From Caenorhabditis elegans (lineage: Eukaryota; Nematoda; Chromadorea; Rhabditida; Rhabditidae): DNA of 64,000 nucleotides. How positions within the stretch are numbered: the stretch's first letter is position 1; every line of letters starts with the position of its first letter. Shown piece by piece: positions 1 to 11,457 of this stretch. Location: positions 3,286,001 through 3,350,000 of the forward strand of contig NC_003281.10 of assembly GCF_000002985.6 (NCBI RefSeq), written 5' to 3'. Under the pieces are notes generated by a model. It was not told where the DNA came from, did no database searches, and worked only from the letters and a program-made list of their open reading frames with translations. The translations under genes and the position numbers were made by a program.

Positions 1-3000
1 TCGATTATTTCACTACTGTCTGTGATTTTTATTTTCATATTTTTGGAGGAAAATTATGCGGGACTCGACCAGGGTGCTGATACTGAAGGTCGGTTGGGGA
101 AAATTGGATTTTTGAGTAGTTTATTCGAAAATTGATGGTTTTAAGGTTAAATATTTGAAAATTTCGTCAAAAATAGACCGTGTAACAAAAAAAAATTGAG
201 AAAAAAGTGCAAAAACTAAGGATTTTAGCTATTTTCAAAATTTTCGTGGCGAGACCCAAAATTTTTGAAAATCTCTTTGAAAAATTGAAATCTAATGAAG
301 TTTTCTTATGCAGCTTTATCTTAGCTTCAAAATGACACCCATCATGACTGGGTTCCTTCTACGTTAAGAAATTTAGGTCCCGCCACGAAAGTTACTGTAG
401 GTTTCTAGCTTTCGTGGCGAGACCCAAAAATCTAAGACTAAACGGAACCCAAGCATGATAGGTGTTATTTGCAAGCTCTTGACGTGCTAAATACAACAAC
501 TTAAATAAAAATTCAAAAAATTAAAAATTTGACATGAATTTTGGGTCTCAAAGCGAAAACTTTGAAAATCTTCAAAATTACGCAAAATCGATAATTTTTT
601 TGATTTTTGATAATTTTTCATTGTTTGAACACTTTTTAATCCTTGTCCTTGTTCAAAATTTCCAATTAATTACGTATTTTTCAGACAGTTACACAGCAAT
701 GCCCACATTCGACACGATATCAGTGGCGGTTTGTGTTTTGACACAGTTCACACTAATGTTTATCATTACCAACCTTGAAACGTAAGCATTCTTATCAATT
801 GATACCAGTTTGGGATCAAAAATCTGAAAAAAAAAATATCAGGAATTTTGAGGGGAAAAAATTTTCGAAAAAAAATTTTTTTTGGAATTCTTTTTTCAAA
901 AGTTTTATTTTACATTATTCTTAAAAAAAACTTTTAATTTTGAACTCAGCTCATTTTCAGCTTTAAAATGACCCCCATATCGGCTAGGTTCCGCCTAGTT
1001 TGAGAAATTTGGGTCTCACCACGAAGGGTACTGTAGGTTTCAAGTTTTCGTGGCGAGACCCAAATTTTTAAAAATCGGCGTAGCCTAGCCAATATGGGGG
1101 TCATTTTAAAGCTCGAAATGTGTAAAATTCAAAAAAAAATGTTGAAAATCAATATAAACTTGAAAGAAAAAAAATTTAAAAGTTAGAAAATAAAAAAAAA
1201 GTTTTTTCAGCATCGGTTCCCTGTACGCTAAGATGATGTGGGGATGGACAAATGCGCAAGCTGTAGAGTACACAGGTACAGTAATCTACAGTAATCCGGA
1301 AAGATAATTTGAAATATTTTAGGTATTTTACAAGCTGTGAATGGGCTGGTGGGAGTGCTGGTTTATGCCCTTTTTGCAGTAAAACTTGGAGATTAGTGAG
1401 TTGTTTATTTATTTTTCATGGTAACATGCTAACATTAACAGCTGAAAAAAATTTTCAGCGAAAAAAGCTGAAAAAAAGGATGCACATAAAATCCAAGTTT
1501 TCCAGTCGCTACTCAGCCAATTTTGATTTTTATCAATTGATTTTAAAAAAATCTAGAATCAGCAAAAAATTAGCTTTGAAATGCGTATAATCATGACTAG
1601 GTTTGAAAATTTTTCAAAAATTTCAAATTTTTTAGTTTTTGGGTTTCGTAACGAAAAATATTTAAAATATGCACTATCAGATTTAAGGAGATTTTAAAGA
1701 GCAATTTACTGAAATAAACTAGGAAAGTACACCAAATTGGTGATCAATATGCAATTCGGAAAAATGTGTAAAAATTCGCGGCGAGACCCAAAAAGTGAAA
1801 TTTTTGAGAATTTCATAAACCTAGTCATGATTATACTTATTTTAAAGCTAATTTTTCACTGATTTCGAACTTCAAAAAATAAATCGAAAAAAATGAGATT
1901 TGACTGAATAGCGACTTAAAACACGTTGTAAAAGCTATTTTTCCCAAAATTTGCCAATTTTTCAGCATTTCCCAGGCTCGCGAGCGGATTTTCACAATTT
2001 TCGGTTTAGCACTAGGAGTACTGTACCATGTGGTCACATATCCATATCCATGGGGCCCCGATTTGAAGTACACCACCATAAATGTGACAATTCACGGAAA
2101 AAATCAAACTGAAGATTTGGGATGTAATCCGGCAAAATATCATTGGTGTACTTATACTAAGGATGTCAGGTTTTTTGGAATTTTTCAGCAAAAAATTCGA
2201 AATTTTTAGGTGAATTTCTGGCTTTACGCCTCAATGTATGGAATTGTGCTCGCTGCCTGCTTTCCTATCGTCAATATTTGTATGAATACACTATTCAGCA
2301 AAATTTTAGGAGCTAGGAGACAGGTTTGTGTTGAAAATTTGAAAAAAATTAGAAAACTCCGAAAAAAAATTTTGAAAAAAAGTTGATTTTTGGCCTAGTG
2401 GCTAACACGGATGGCTGAGACCCACAAGACCGGGGTTCGAGTCCCCATGCTGGTTTTTCATTTTTCAATCTTTTTATTGATTTTTATATTGTAACTAATA
2501 TGGTCTTAAAGCCTAAAATGGCAAAAATCCTGGCTTTTTCCCGAAAAAAATCTCCAAAAATTCATATATTTCCCTATTTTTGGCTTAAAAATTGATTTTT
2601 AACAAATTTTACCTGAAAATTTAGATTTTCCAGGTTATTTCCGTTAATTTGACACCCACATCGATTTTTCAAAAAAGTTGATTTTTGGCCTAGTGGTTAA
2701 CACGGATGGCTGAGACCCACAGATCCGTTGTTCGAGTCCCCATGCTGGTTTTACTGGTTTTTGGTTTTTTTCTTTTTTGCACACTTTGAACACCACGAAA
2801 AACATAAAATCCAGGGAGCTTAGCACTTTTTCTTGGAAAATTTTTAAATTTTCCCAGATTTTTCAACTTTTTCGAAAATTTTTCGAAAAATTTTCCAAAA
2901 AAAAAACAATAAATTTTCATTCAGGGAACTATGCAAGGTGTAATGTTGATGGCTGGTAGTTTTGCACGTACAATTGGGCCATTGTTAGTGTCATGGATAT

Positions 3001-4126
3001 TCCAAGAATGGGGTCCCGAACCGATTTGGATTATTGAGGTGAGAGAGTTCGCTTCGAGACCCAAAATTATTCTTTTTCACTTTTTTCATTGAAGAATTTG
3101 CATTTAGCTTAACGAGAGCTTTAAAATGACACCCATATTGGCTGGAATGTGATAACTTGTCGGGTCCCGCCACGAAAATCGCCGGGAGGTGCCGTAATTT
3201 TCGTGGCGGGACCCAAAATTGTCAGAATCTAGCCATGTTTAGTGTTAATTTCAAGTTTTTGATGCCGACTCATAAGAAATCGTGACAATTTTGACATACA
3301 TTTTAGGAATTTAAAAGAAAAATCGAAAATTTTTTTTTCATTTTTTCAGATTTTTCTAAAATTTTTTATATTTTGAAATTTTATAAAACAAATACAAAAC
3401 TTGAACTCAGCTCATTTTCAGCTTCAAAATGACCCCCAACACGCCCTATTTCTGTGAATTTTGAGAATTTCTGGGTCTCACCACGAAAACCACTAGGTTA
3501 CTGTAGTTTTCGCGGCGGGACCCAAAATTTTCAAACTGCCGGAGTATAGTCAATATGGTGGTCATTTTGAAGCTCTCTGAGCGCTGATTTTGAATAAAAT
3601 GTTGAAATTCAAAATAAATTCCTAGAAAAAAAAAGTTTAGAAAAAAATAATTTTTTTTTCTCAAAATTTTTTTATTTTCCAAAACTTTATGAAACCATTG
3701 GAAAACTCGAATTGAGTTCATTTTTAGCTTCAAAATGACCCCCATATCGGTTATGTTACGACGATTTTGAGAAATTTCGGGTCCCGCCACGAAAACCGCT
3801 CGGTTACTGTAGTTTTCGCGGCGGGACCCAAAATTTTCAAACTCGTCGGAATATAGTCAATATGGGGCTTATTTTGAAGCTCTTTGCGTGCTGGGTTCGA
3901 TTTTAAACAAGAAAAGTATATAGGGCTTCTAGTTTTCAAAAAAAATGGGGGAAAACTCCAGAAAATTTTCAAAAAAAAATTTTAAAACTTCCAGATCCTG
4001 ACACTATCAATAACTGCAATTTTCTGGATGATATTCTATCGCCGAATGAAGCCACTGGACTCGAATCCAAAGCTTGCACCATATCAATTTTTCTATTATT
4101 CAAAAGGAATTCGATATCGGATTTAA
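1..4126 (+). CDS. MFS transporter, MFSD8/CLN7-like (5' end outside window)
   Basis: Eight exons read as one frame: 1-88, 685-781, 1211-1275, 1323-1395, 1966-2164, 2210-2323, 2925-3038, 3995-4126 (293 codons, stop TAA). All junctions are GT-AG and the phases agree. The visible protein has several hydrophobic helices (for example SLLSVIFIFIFL, ISVAVCVLTQFTLMFIITNL, ILQAVNGLVGVLVYALFAV, FTIFGLALGVLYHVV, LTLSITAIFWMIFY). A luminal-type loop carries two N-glycosylation sequons (NVT, NQT) and two cysteines before a TYTKDVNFW segment. A GTMQGVMLMAGSFARTIGPLL helix and a short basic/tyrosine C-terminus follow. The layout and motifs resemble the C-terminal half of MFSD8/CLN7-type lysosomal major facilitator proteins; this is family recognition, not a search. 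Exon 5 is taken to end at GAT|gtcagg because the alternative AG|gttttt would create a stop. The upstream half lies to the left of the window. Confidence 0.85.
240..1110. repeat. Dispersed inverted 'CGTGGCGAGACCC' repeats in introns
   Basis: Introns 1 and 2 of the transporter gene hold paired, oppositely oriented copies of a motif built around TTTCGTGGCGAGACCCAAAA and its complement, near 245, 380-425, 1010-1060. They are accompanied by sequence resembling TTTAAAATGACCCCCATAT and ACTGTAG. The same family recurs through 3050-5890 and 17600-22830. It looks like an old non-coding dispersed repeat that forms imperfect palindromes. Confidence 0.75.
2384..2453 (+). pseudogene. tRNA-like sequence with intact A and B boxes, copy 1
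   Basis: TGGCCTAGTGG at 2391-2401 fits the tRNA A box and GGTTCGAGTCC at 2434-2444 fits the B box. An anticodon-like loop CTGAGAC (GAG after a T) is closed by a 3-bp TGG/CCA stem. The T arm pairs four G-C pairs. The acceptor ends (TGATTTT and TGCTGGT) do not pair, so this is probably a tRNA-derived pseudogene or SINE-like fragment rather than a working tRNA. It lies in intron 6 of the transporter gene. Confidence 0.55.
2679..2748 (+). pseudogene. tRNA-like sequence, copy 2
   Basis: This is a second copy of the element at 2384, about 295 bp downstream in the same intron. It shares the left flank (GTTGATTTTTGGCC), the A box at 2686-2696, the anticodon-like loop and the 3' flank CATGCTGGTTTT. 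It differs in the variable/T-arm region, where the B box begins TGTTCGAGTCC instead of GGTTCGAGTCC. Shared flanks imply local duplication. Confidence 0.5.
3048..3900. repeat. Tandem/inverted repeats in last intron of the transporter
   Basis: The 956-bp intron before the last exon holds at least three copies of a module. Each has a head with CTTCAAAATGACCCCC(A)TAT, a GGGTCTC/CCCGCCACGAAAACC arm, ACTGTAG, the reverse arm TTTTCGCGGCGGGACCCAAAA, and a tail with GTCATTTTGAAGCTC. Copies are centred near 3160, 3490 and 3800. No coding exon was found in them. Confidence 0.7.
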
Positions 4127-4133
4127 ATTATTT

Positions 4134-4139
4134 TTTATT
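4134..4139 (-). terminator. Poly(A) signal AATAAA of the DMAC2-like gene
   Basis: TTTATT on the plus strand reads AATAAA on the minus strand, about 115 nt past the stop at 4255. It sits inside the 3' UTR interval of the convergent transporter gene, so the two transcripts probably overlap at their ends. Confidence 0.5.
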
Positions 4140-4194
4140 GATTTTTTTTTGCAAAATTTTTTTTCAAACGAAAAATAACAAAAAAAACTAAGAA

Positions 4195-4200
4195 AATAAA
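4195..4200 (+). terminator. Poly(A) signal AATAAA of the transporter gene
   Basis: A canonical AATAAA lies 69 nt after the TAA stop of the plus-strand transporter gene. It is the only such hexamer in the gap before the convergent gene. Confidence 0.6.
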
Positions 4201-4254
4201 GATCTCTGTTCTAAGAAAAAAATTCTACATATACAACAACAAAAAAATTAGAAA

Positions 4255-7200
4255 TTAATGACTTTTCAGCTGTTCTTTGTCGGAATTTTCCTCAAAATCT
4301 CCAAATTCCTTCAAAAATTGAGCTTTCGCGTCTTCTAGTCGGCTCCGATGCTCGGGGAGCTCGAATTCCGGCCGTTTGCCACGTGGGAGCATTTTCGGGT
4401 CAGTGATGACGTTATCGGTGAGATTAAGCTCGGCTTCGTGCTCCAGAATTCGCTCGGTCTGGAAATTTTAGGGGTTTTTGGGGATTTTCAGCGAAAATTT
4501 ACAGTTTCAGTCCATTCATATCCACTTGGCGATCCGACGAGTAAATGTCTCAATTTTCCACCGCTCAACGCGTTAATCTCTTCGAATTCGGCGTCGTCCA
4601 TTTTGGGAATTTCTCTGAAAATTTTTTAATGGATTTTTCGCTGCGAGACCCAAATTTTTCGAATTTTCATAGTCATAATCGTGTAGCTTTCATTTGACAC
4701 CCATATTGACTAGGTTACTCCAATTTTGAAAATTTTCGGGTCCCGCCACGAAAACTACAGTAATCTTCGTGGCGGGACCCATTCTCCAGAATTTTTTGCA
4801 TAATATTCGTGCTCAGCTCACCGAGAGCTTTCGATTGACACCCATATTGGCTAGAATCTGATGATTTTGAGGAATTATGGGTCTCGACGCGCGGGTTACT
4901 GTAGCTTACCGTAACCTTCGTGGCGAGACCCGAAAACTTTTAAAATGTCTTAAAACTGGTCGATATGAGGGTCGTTTTAAAGCTCTTGGCACACTGAAAA
5001 CCACAAAAATTGAAAAATCTCGAAATCTGGGTCTCAGAGGGAAATTGGGGAAATTTTTGATATTTTTGCTTCGAGACCCAAATTTTGTGAAATTTTTAAA
5101 TTTTAACTACAAAATTCGCAATCAGCTTCTGAATACCTTCAAAATAACACCCATATTGACTAGGTTACACCAATTTTGAAATTTTCGGGTCCCGCCACGA
5201 AAACTACAGTAATCTTCGTTGCGGGACCCATTATCCCGAATTTTATTCAAATATTTGTGCTCAGCTCGCCGAGAGCTTTCATTTGACACCCATATTGGCT
5301 AGAATCGGATGATTTTGAAAAATAATGGGTCCCGCCGCGAAGATTACTGTAGCTTGGGGGAAATTTCGTGGCGAGACCCGAAAACTTTCAAAATGCGCCA
5401 AAACTAATCGATGTGGGGGTCGTTTCAAAGCTCTTGGCACACTGAAAACCCCGAAAATTGAAAAATCTGGGTCTCAGGTGAAAATTTGGGGAAATTTTTG
5501 ATATTTTCGTTTCGAGACCCAAATTCAGTGAAATTTCGTAAATTTTCAAATTTTAACTACAAAAAATTCGTATTCAGCTTCTTATTACCTTCAAAATATC
5601 ACCCATATTGACTAGGTTCAAGTAATTTCGAAATTTCTCGGGTTCCGCCACGAAAACTACAGTACTCTTCGTGATGGGACCCATTTTTCAAAATTTTTAT
5701 CAAAATATTCGTACTCAGCTCGCCAAGAGCTTTCATTTGGCACCCATATTGGCTAGAATCGGTTGATTTTGAGGAATTATGGGTCTCAACGCGCGGATTA
5801 CTGTAGCTTGGTGGATCATTCGTGGTGAGACCCGAAAACTTTCAAAATGCCCCAAAACTGGTCGATAAGGGGGTCGTTTTAAAGCTCTCAGCGTGGAGAG
5901 TTCAAATTTCCCAATTAAAATTGAAAATACTGGAGTTTGAGAGAAAATATCCGGGTTTTTCGATTTTTTTCGAAAAAAAAGTTTTCCGGCCGTACCTCCT
6001 CACAGTACTGGTCATAATCGGGTTATCATGATCATCAGTGACCGCTTTATCATCTGATGACGTAGACATAACCAGAAAAAGCCGAGAATTATCATCTTCC
6101 ACAAAAGCATTTCCTCGGCCATCAAGAACGACTCTTTCCTGCTCCAAAAGCCTATTTTCGGCCTCAATTTGTCTAAAACTAAGCTCATAATCCATTCCAA
6201 GAATTTGAAGTTTTGGGAGTAAATCCTCAAGGATTAGAGCAGATTTTCCCAGATTCCGAATGCCCGAGAGCCCTTCCAGACGTAGAAATTTCAAATTTTT
6301 TGAGGCTTTTAGGCCCATTAGGCCTTTAGATGAGATTCGATGACATCCGGATAGATCAAGCATTTCAAGATTCGGTAGAAGTCCTCCGATCCTTCCAATA
6401 CACCAATCATCGACATATTCGCTGTTCGCCAGGCGGAGAAGCCGAAGTTTTTGGAGATTTTCCAGATTTTCAAGCCCTTCGAACATTATTTGGGTGCCCG
6501 AGGCGTCGATTGCTTCGATGAAGAGATTGTCGACTTTTCGGCCCGGCAGACTGTATCTCTGGAATCACAAAAATTGGAAAAAATTATGGATTTTGAGAGT
6601 TTTTAGAAATTTTTTATTCAAAAATTCGAATTCCCCGCTGCATTCTACCCATAAAAGCTTTTTTCTGGAGTTCTAGTGCAAAATTTGAATTTCCGGGGGT
6701 ACTGTAGCTCCAAAAGTACGCAAACACCAGATCTGACGACAAAATGCAGAAAATCCCGAAAAAACGGGTTTTTGGGGTGAAAAATGGCGAGAAACCTGAG
6801 TTTTTAATTGAAAATTATGAAAAATATAGTTTAAAAACTGAAGATTCGAAAATTTTTTAAGTTTTCGGGTATTTTTTAGCATTTAAAATGTGCATTTTCG
6901 AAAAACTAACAAAATCGAATTCCCCGCCTAATTTTAGCCCTAAACGCTTTTTTTCTGAAGTTATAGCGTAAAATTGGAATTTCCGGGGGTACTGTAGCTC
7001 CAAAAGTACGCAAACACCAGATCTGACGACAAAATGCAGAAAATTGGGAAAATCACGTTTTTTGGGGTGCAAAATGACGAGAAACTCGATTTTCCACTCA
7101 AAATTGTGCAAAAAACTTTAAAAATGGAGAAAAATAACAAAATTTTGAAAAAAAAAGAGAAATAATCCTTTTTCCGATTAATTTTTCTGAAAAATGATTC

Positions 7201-8329
7201 GAAAATCGAATTTCCTGCCAATTTCTACACCTGAAAGCTTTTTTCTGAAGTTTTAGCGCAAAATTGGAATGTCCGGGGGTACTGTAGCTCCAAAAGTACG
7301 CAAACACCGCAACACACCAGATCTGACGACAAACTGCGGAAAAATGAGAAAAACTAGCTTTTGGGGGGTGAAAAACGACGGGAAATCTGAATTTTAAACA
7401 GGAATCTCCCAAAAACTGACAATTTCACCAGAAAATTCACTTGTAGGAGTACGGTAGCCGCGAAAATACGCAAACACCAGATCTCACGACAAAATGCAGA
7501 AAATCCCGAAAAAACGGGTTTTCGGGGTGAAAAATGACGGGGAATTTGAATTTTAGGGTGGAAATTGTCTAGAAACCCAAGAAAAAAGTGAAAACCCGCA
7601 GAGAAACCGAGTTTTTTAGTATTTTTTCGGGGAAAACCCAATTTTTTCGCAATTTCCTCTTAGTTTTCTTTTTTTTAGCTCACATTCCACTTATCCTTCT
7701 TATACCAATTATCATCGCCGACAAACTTCACCGCCGCACCTCTGTGTACCAGAAAATGAGCCGCCGCCAGGTCGGGCCCGAGGAAAAGTAGTCTTTCGGG
7801 GATTACTCTGCAAAAAAATGGGGTTTTCAAGGTTTTAAATAGCATTTTTTAGGGTATTTTTCTTGAAAAATCAATAAAAATCAATAAAAAATCGCCTCTG
7901 ATCATATTGCATATGCTGAAACTTTTTATATCTCCGATATCGTTTAATATTATCGATTGAATGATCTACGTAGCGCATTTGTGTGTGCCACGTCAGCAGC
8001 TCCATCGGCAACTGTCCAGTATCCTTCCGTGTCATGTCTGCTGGCGCTTTTTTGGGATTTACTGGAAAAAAACCAATTTTTTCCGGTAATTTTCAGTAAA
8101 AATCGATTTTTTTCCCAATTAACAACCCACAATCATCGGGTCTTTCCGGTGTAATATACAGTCCCGTCGGTAATCGAATAAAATTCTTATTCCTCTGCTT
8201 TTCCTGCACATTTTCCACATGTGCCGCCTGCATTTCCTGCCACCGCTTGAATCTCGACCATTTATGTACCCATCCGTTCGATTTTACACTTGTTCTGAAG
8301 CTTCGCGCGGTGCAATAGACCCGGTTCAT
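4255..8329 (-). CDS. Mitochondrial LRR protein, DMAC2/ATP5SL-like
   Basis: Six minus-strand exons: 8131-8329, 7896-8061, 7684-7807, 5996-6558, 4503-4614, 4255-4458, giving 455 aa. The start MNRVYCTARSFRTS is chosen because TTTTCAG|C stands just before this ATG, a trans-splice-type acceptor, and the N-terminus is basic and acid-free like a mitochondrial presequence. Exon 3 encodes GPDLAAAHFLVHRGAAVKF and exon 4 (about residues 190-290) encodes leucine-rich repeats with LEMLDLSGCHRISSKGL. This combination matches the DMAC2/ATP5SL family, whose human member helps assemble the distal membrane arm of complex I. The C-terminus is acidic and variable. Exon 2 to exon 3 needs a GC-AG intron (7808-7895), since no GT is available and the frame then runs on without a break. 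The introns carry large repeats, but the coding parts are intact. Confidence 0.85.
4640..5890. repeat. Three tandem ~455-bp repeat units in an intron
   Basis: The intron between exons 4 and 5 of the DMAC2-like gene is largely three consecutive copies of a unit of about 455 bp. The phrase CACCCATATTGACTAGGTT recurs at about 4690, 5151 and 5603, and a second landmark, CACCCATATTGGCTAGAATC, at about 4838, 5286 and 5741. Each unit includes a CGTGGCGGGACCC palindrome with ACTACAGTA at its centre. The copies have diverged by scattered substitutions. Confidence 0.8.
6820..7563 (-). repeat. Left arm of a long inverted duplication
   Basis: Read on the minus strand, this segment matches 11658-12308 on the plus strand over nearly its whole length, with only scattered differences. 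The 255-bp stretch 6857-7111 (minus) gives exactly the same conceptual translation as 12019-12273 (plus). The left arm has about 85 bp near 7166-7252 that the right arm lacks. It consists of three or four modules of the GTACGCAAACACC family and lies inside the intron between exons 3 and 4 of the DMAC2-like gene. Confidence 0.9.
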
Positions 8330-8751
8330 GCTGAAAATGTCGAAAATTTCGAGAAAATCCGTGGAAAACTGATTATTTTGAGCAAATTTGAGCAAAAATG
8401 AAAAAAAAAGAATTATTTTTAAAGGCGCATAGGATTAAATGGGCTGTGGGTCTCGATGGGACCGGTGGAGAGAGTGTGTAAAGGAGAGAGACGCAGACAT
8501 TGCAAATCTTTATTTTAAATTTATTAAACAAAAATTAATGATTTCGCTTGTTTTCGTGCGATTTTTTTGGTTTTTCTGTTGAAAAATGAATGAAAATTGC
8601 ATTTTTTGGGTTAAAAATGTTGATTTTCAGCTAAAAATCCGCTAGAAACCGTCTAAAAACCTGTAAAGCCTACGCTATTGATTTTTTCGCGGGATTCTCC
8701 CAATTTTTCCCGCGTTTTCTTATTTAAAATTGTTCAAATTGCAGATAAAAA
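8330..8751. promoter_or_regulatory. Shared divergent promoter of DMAC2-like and SAP genes
   Basis: A 422-bp gap lies between two divergent start codons. It contains GAGACGCAG at 8488-8496, the reverse of the CTGCGTCTC motif that recurs in other gene-free islands of this window. TTGCAG at 8739-8744 precedes the SAP gene ATG, and TTTTCAG precedes the DMAC2-like ATG on the other strand. Both look like trans-splice acceptors. The compact arrangement suggests shared, constitutive expression. Confidence 0.65.
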
Positions 8752-10590
8752 ATGGTTCTTAGCGTCGCCGATGCCAAGAAATTGACAGTTCCACGTCTGA
8801 AGGAGGAACTCGCCAGCCGTGGGCTCGATAACACCGGAAACAAGCCGGAGCTGTTGGCAAGGCTCACAGAAAGCATTGAGCAGGTTGGAAAAGAAGGAAA
8901 ATTTGGGAATTTTGATGAAAAAATAGCGAAAAATCCAAATTTTTTGGAAAAAAAGCAAAAAAAAAAATTTTTTCTTTTTTTAATTTAAATTTTTTAATTT
9001 TCCAGGCAGCCGACGAGCTTCTGGGCGACGCTGGAATCACATCTGACACTCATTTATTATCAGATGATATTCTAAATGATGATATTCTCGATGCTCCGAG
9101 TGTTGGAGACGAATCTGAAGCTGATAAGCTTCTGGGATCAGTTGACGGAGCAGAAGAGCACAAAACAGATAAATCCGAGGGAGAAGAGAAGCATGAAGTT
9201 CATTTAATTGATAAGAAAATCGATGAAGTTACTGCAGAAACTGATAAAAGAGCCCGTGCCATACGATTTGGGCTCCCCGTCACTGCTGAAGACCTCGGCT
9301 CGGATGGAGCTAAGGCTGCCAGGGCTAAGAGGTTGAAAATCTATCAATTTTTGGCTTAAAAATGCTGAAAAACGATGCATTTTGTGGAAAATCTGACGTG
9401 TTCAGCTTAAAAACTGGAAAAATGGGATTTTTGCCCTCAATTCTCACTAAAAATTATATTTTTAAAGTTTTTCGCACGAAAATTTGCTGTAAAATCCTTT
9501 TTTTTCACTCAAAAACTTGTAAATTCGCATTTTTACAAATTTTTCTCCCAAAAAACCTCTAAAACGCAATTTCCAGCCATATTTACACTAAAATTTTTAG
9601 AATTTTGAGATTTTTGAATTTCCCACTGATAAAAATGCCAAAAACTCCAATTTTAACTACAACAAACGTGAAAAATCCTAATTTTTCACTGTAAAAATGA
9701 AAAAAAAAAGAAAAAAAAATGCCAAAAATCCCGAGTTTTACTTAAAAAGCACTAAAAATCTTCATTTTTCACTGAAAAATGCCAAAAAATCTCAATTTTC
9801 ACCTTAAAAACACCAAAAATCCTGATTTCCTGTATAAAAAATGCCAGAAAAATCCGATTTTCACCACAAAAAAGTCGAAAAATCTCATTTTTTCGCTTAA
9901 AAACCATCAAAAAGTCCAAAAAAATTTTCTATCAAAAATGCCTTAAATTACAAATTTTCCAACCTGAAATGCAATTTTTCACTTAAAAAGCCTAAATTTC
10001 TGACTCTGTAATACAAAAAATGCCAAAAAATCTCAATTTTCACCTAAAAACTCTCCAGAACCCCCGTTTTTCACTTAAAAACACCTAAATTTCTAACTTT
10101 CTGACCCAAAAATTGCCAAAAATCCCAAAAAAAAATCCCAATTTTCACCTAAAAACTCTCCAAAAACCCCGTTTTTCACTTAAAAACACCTAAATTTCTA
10201 ACTTTCTGACCCAAAAATTGCCAAAAATCCCAAAAAAAATCCCAATTTTCACCTTAAAACTCCTCCAAAACCCAAATTTTTTGCAGATTTGATCTCCCAG
10301 AAGACTCAAAACGACTAACATCAAATGACGCGAAGGCTTCACGTGCTGAAAGATTCGGAATTACCCCAAAAACGCCTGCCGCTGATGATAAGCTGGCCGC
10401 CCGTGCCGCCCGTTTTGGAATTCCAGTTGGTGGAGCAGCTTCAGCTTCAGCTTCGAAAAATGCTCCAAATTCTGAGGGAAAAGCTGCAAAATTGGCTGCT
10501 CGAGCCAAACGATTCGGTGGTGAAATTGATGATGAGGAGATGGAAGCAAAGAAAAAAGCAAGAATGGAACGATTTGGAACATCTAATTAA
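8752..10590 (+). CDS. SAP-domain ribonucleoprotein, SARNP/CIP29/Tho1-like
   Basis: Three exons (8752-8883, 9006-9331, 10287-10590) encode 253 aa. Residues about 8-42 (LTVPRLKEELASRGLDNTGN followed by KPELLARLTESIE) form a SAP motif, a helix-turn-helix that binds nucleic acid. The middle is acidic (residues about 45-110). The C-terminal half carries repeated ARAxRFG blocks (RARAIRFGLP, ASRAERFGIT, AARAARFGIP, AARAKRFGG, KARMERFGTSN), which are typical of SARNP/CIP29. In animals that protein associates with the TREX complex and UAP56/DDX39 in nuclear mRNA export. The family match is strong from both ends. The ATG lies a few bases after an ATTGCAG acceptor, as expected for a trans-spliced message. 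The upstream neighbour is divergent and the next plus gene is about 870 bp downstream. Confidence 0.92.
9332..10286. repeat. Phased A/T intron with recent ~105-bp tandem duplication
   Basis: Intron 2 of the SAP gene is built from short blocks such as CAATTTTCACCTAAAAA that repeat with roughly 10-bp A/T phasing. A nearly exact tandem duplication of about 105 bp starts at 10035 and again at 10140, with a third truncated start at 10244. No exon-like sequence was seen. Confidence 0.75.
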
Positions 10591-11457
10591 TTTTCTGATT
10601 TTTGTGCATTTTTTACTTTTTTTTTTTGGGAAAATTGAGAAAAAATGAGATTTTTGAGCTAAATTTTTGAATTTTTTGGCGAAAAATGAGCTGAAACCCA
10701 ATTTTTTGCTGAAAAAACTGAAAAATTCTGTAAAAATTAACATTTTTGACCAAAGTACCCCAAGAAATTCAAAATTTCATTAAAATATATGAAAATTGCT
10801 GAGATTTTGCAACTTTCACTGAAAAATTTAAATTTTCCCCCAAAATTTTAGATTTTTATCGAAAAAAAATCGTTTTCCTCTCGAATTTGTGATTTTTCTA
10901 GAAAATTTCGACTCTGGCTAAATTTTGCGATTTTTCCGTCAAAATTTTAGATTTTTTGCCGAAAAAAAAATTAAATTTTAACGAAATTTGATTATTTTCT
11001 CGAGTTTTCCTTGAAAAAAATCACTTTTCCCTAATTTTCGTGAAAATTTATGAAAAAATCACTTTTTTCCCTAAAAAATTTCCCATTTTCCTCGATTTTC
11101 GTGTGTTTTTCCCCGAAAAAAATTATATTTTTTATTTATTTTTTCAATTTTTTAACCCAAAACTTGTTGTTTTATTCTTATTTTCCCTCTAACTTTTTGT
11201 TTTTTCCCAATTTCTCCATGAAAAATCTGGATTTCCAGTATAATTACAGCTTTTTTGTGTAATTTTTAGAGTTTTGAGTTTTTTGTTGTGTGATCGATCA
11301 CATACCTGAAATTTTGGATTTTAAGCTGAATTTTTAGAACGAAAATTTGAAAAAATTGAGAATTTTCACTGAAAAACCACGAAAATTTTTGAATTTTTCA
11401 CAAAAAATCAAATTTTTAGTGAAAAACTCGACTCTTTTCCCCAAATTTTCAGCCAAA
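10591..11457. other. AT-rich intergenic spacer
   Basis: The region between the SAP gene stop and the RNF25-like start is AT-rich, with many TTTTTC/GAAAAA runs. I see no coding exon. AAATTTTCAG just before 11454 is a likely trans-splice acceptor for the downstream gene. Confidence 0.6.

Noticed and set aside
2388..2452. Functional tRNA gene
   Set aside because: The A and B boxes are good but the acceptor arms do not pair and the 5' end is a T run, so a mature tRNA is unlikely.
4640..5890. CRISPR-like array
   Set aside because: Spacing is regular only at about 455 bp, the intervening sequence is itself repeated, and the genome is eukaryotic. It is an intronic tandem repeat.
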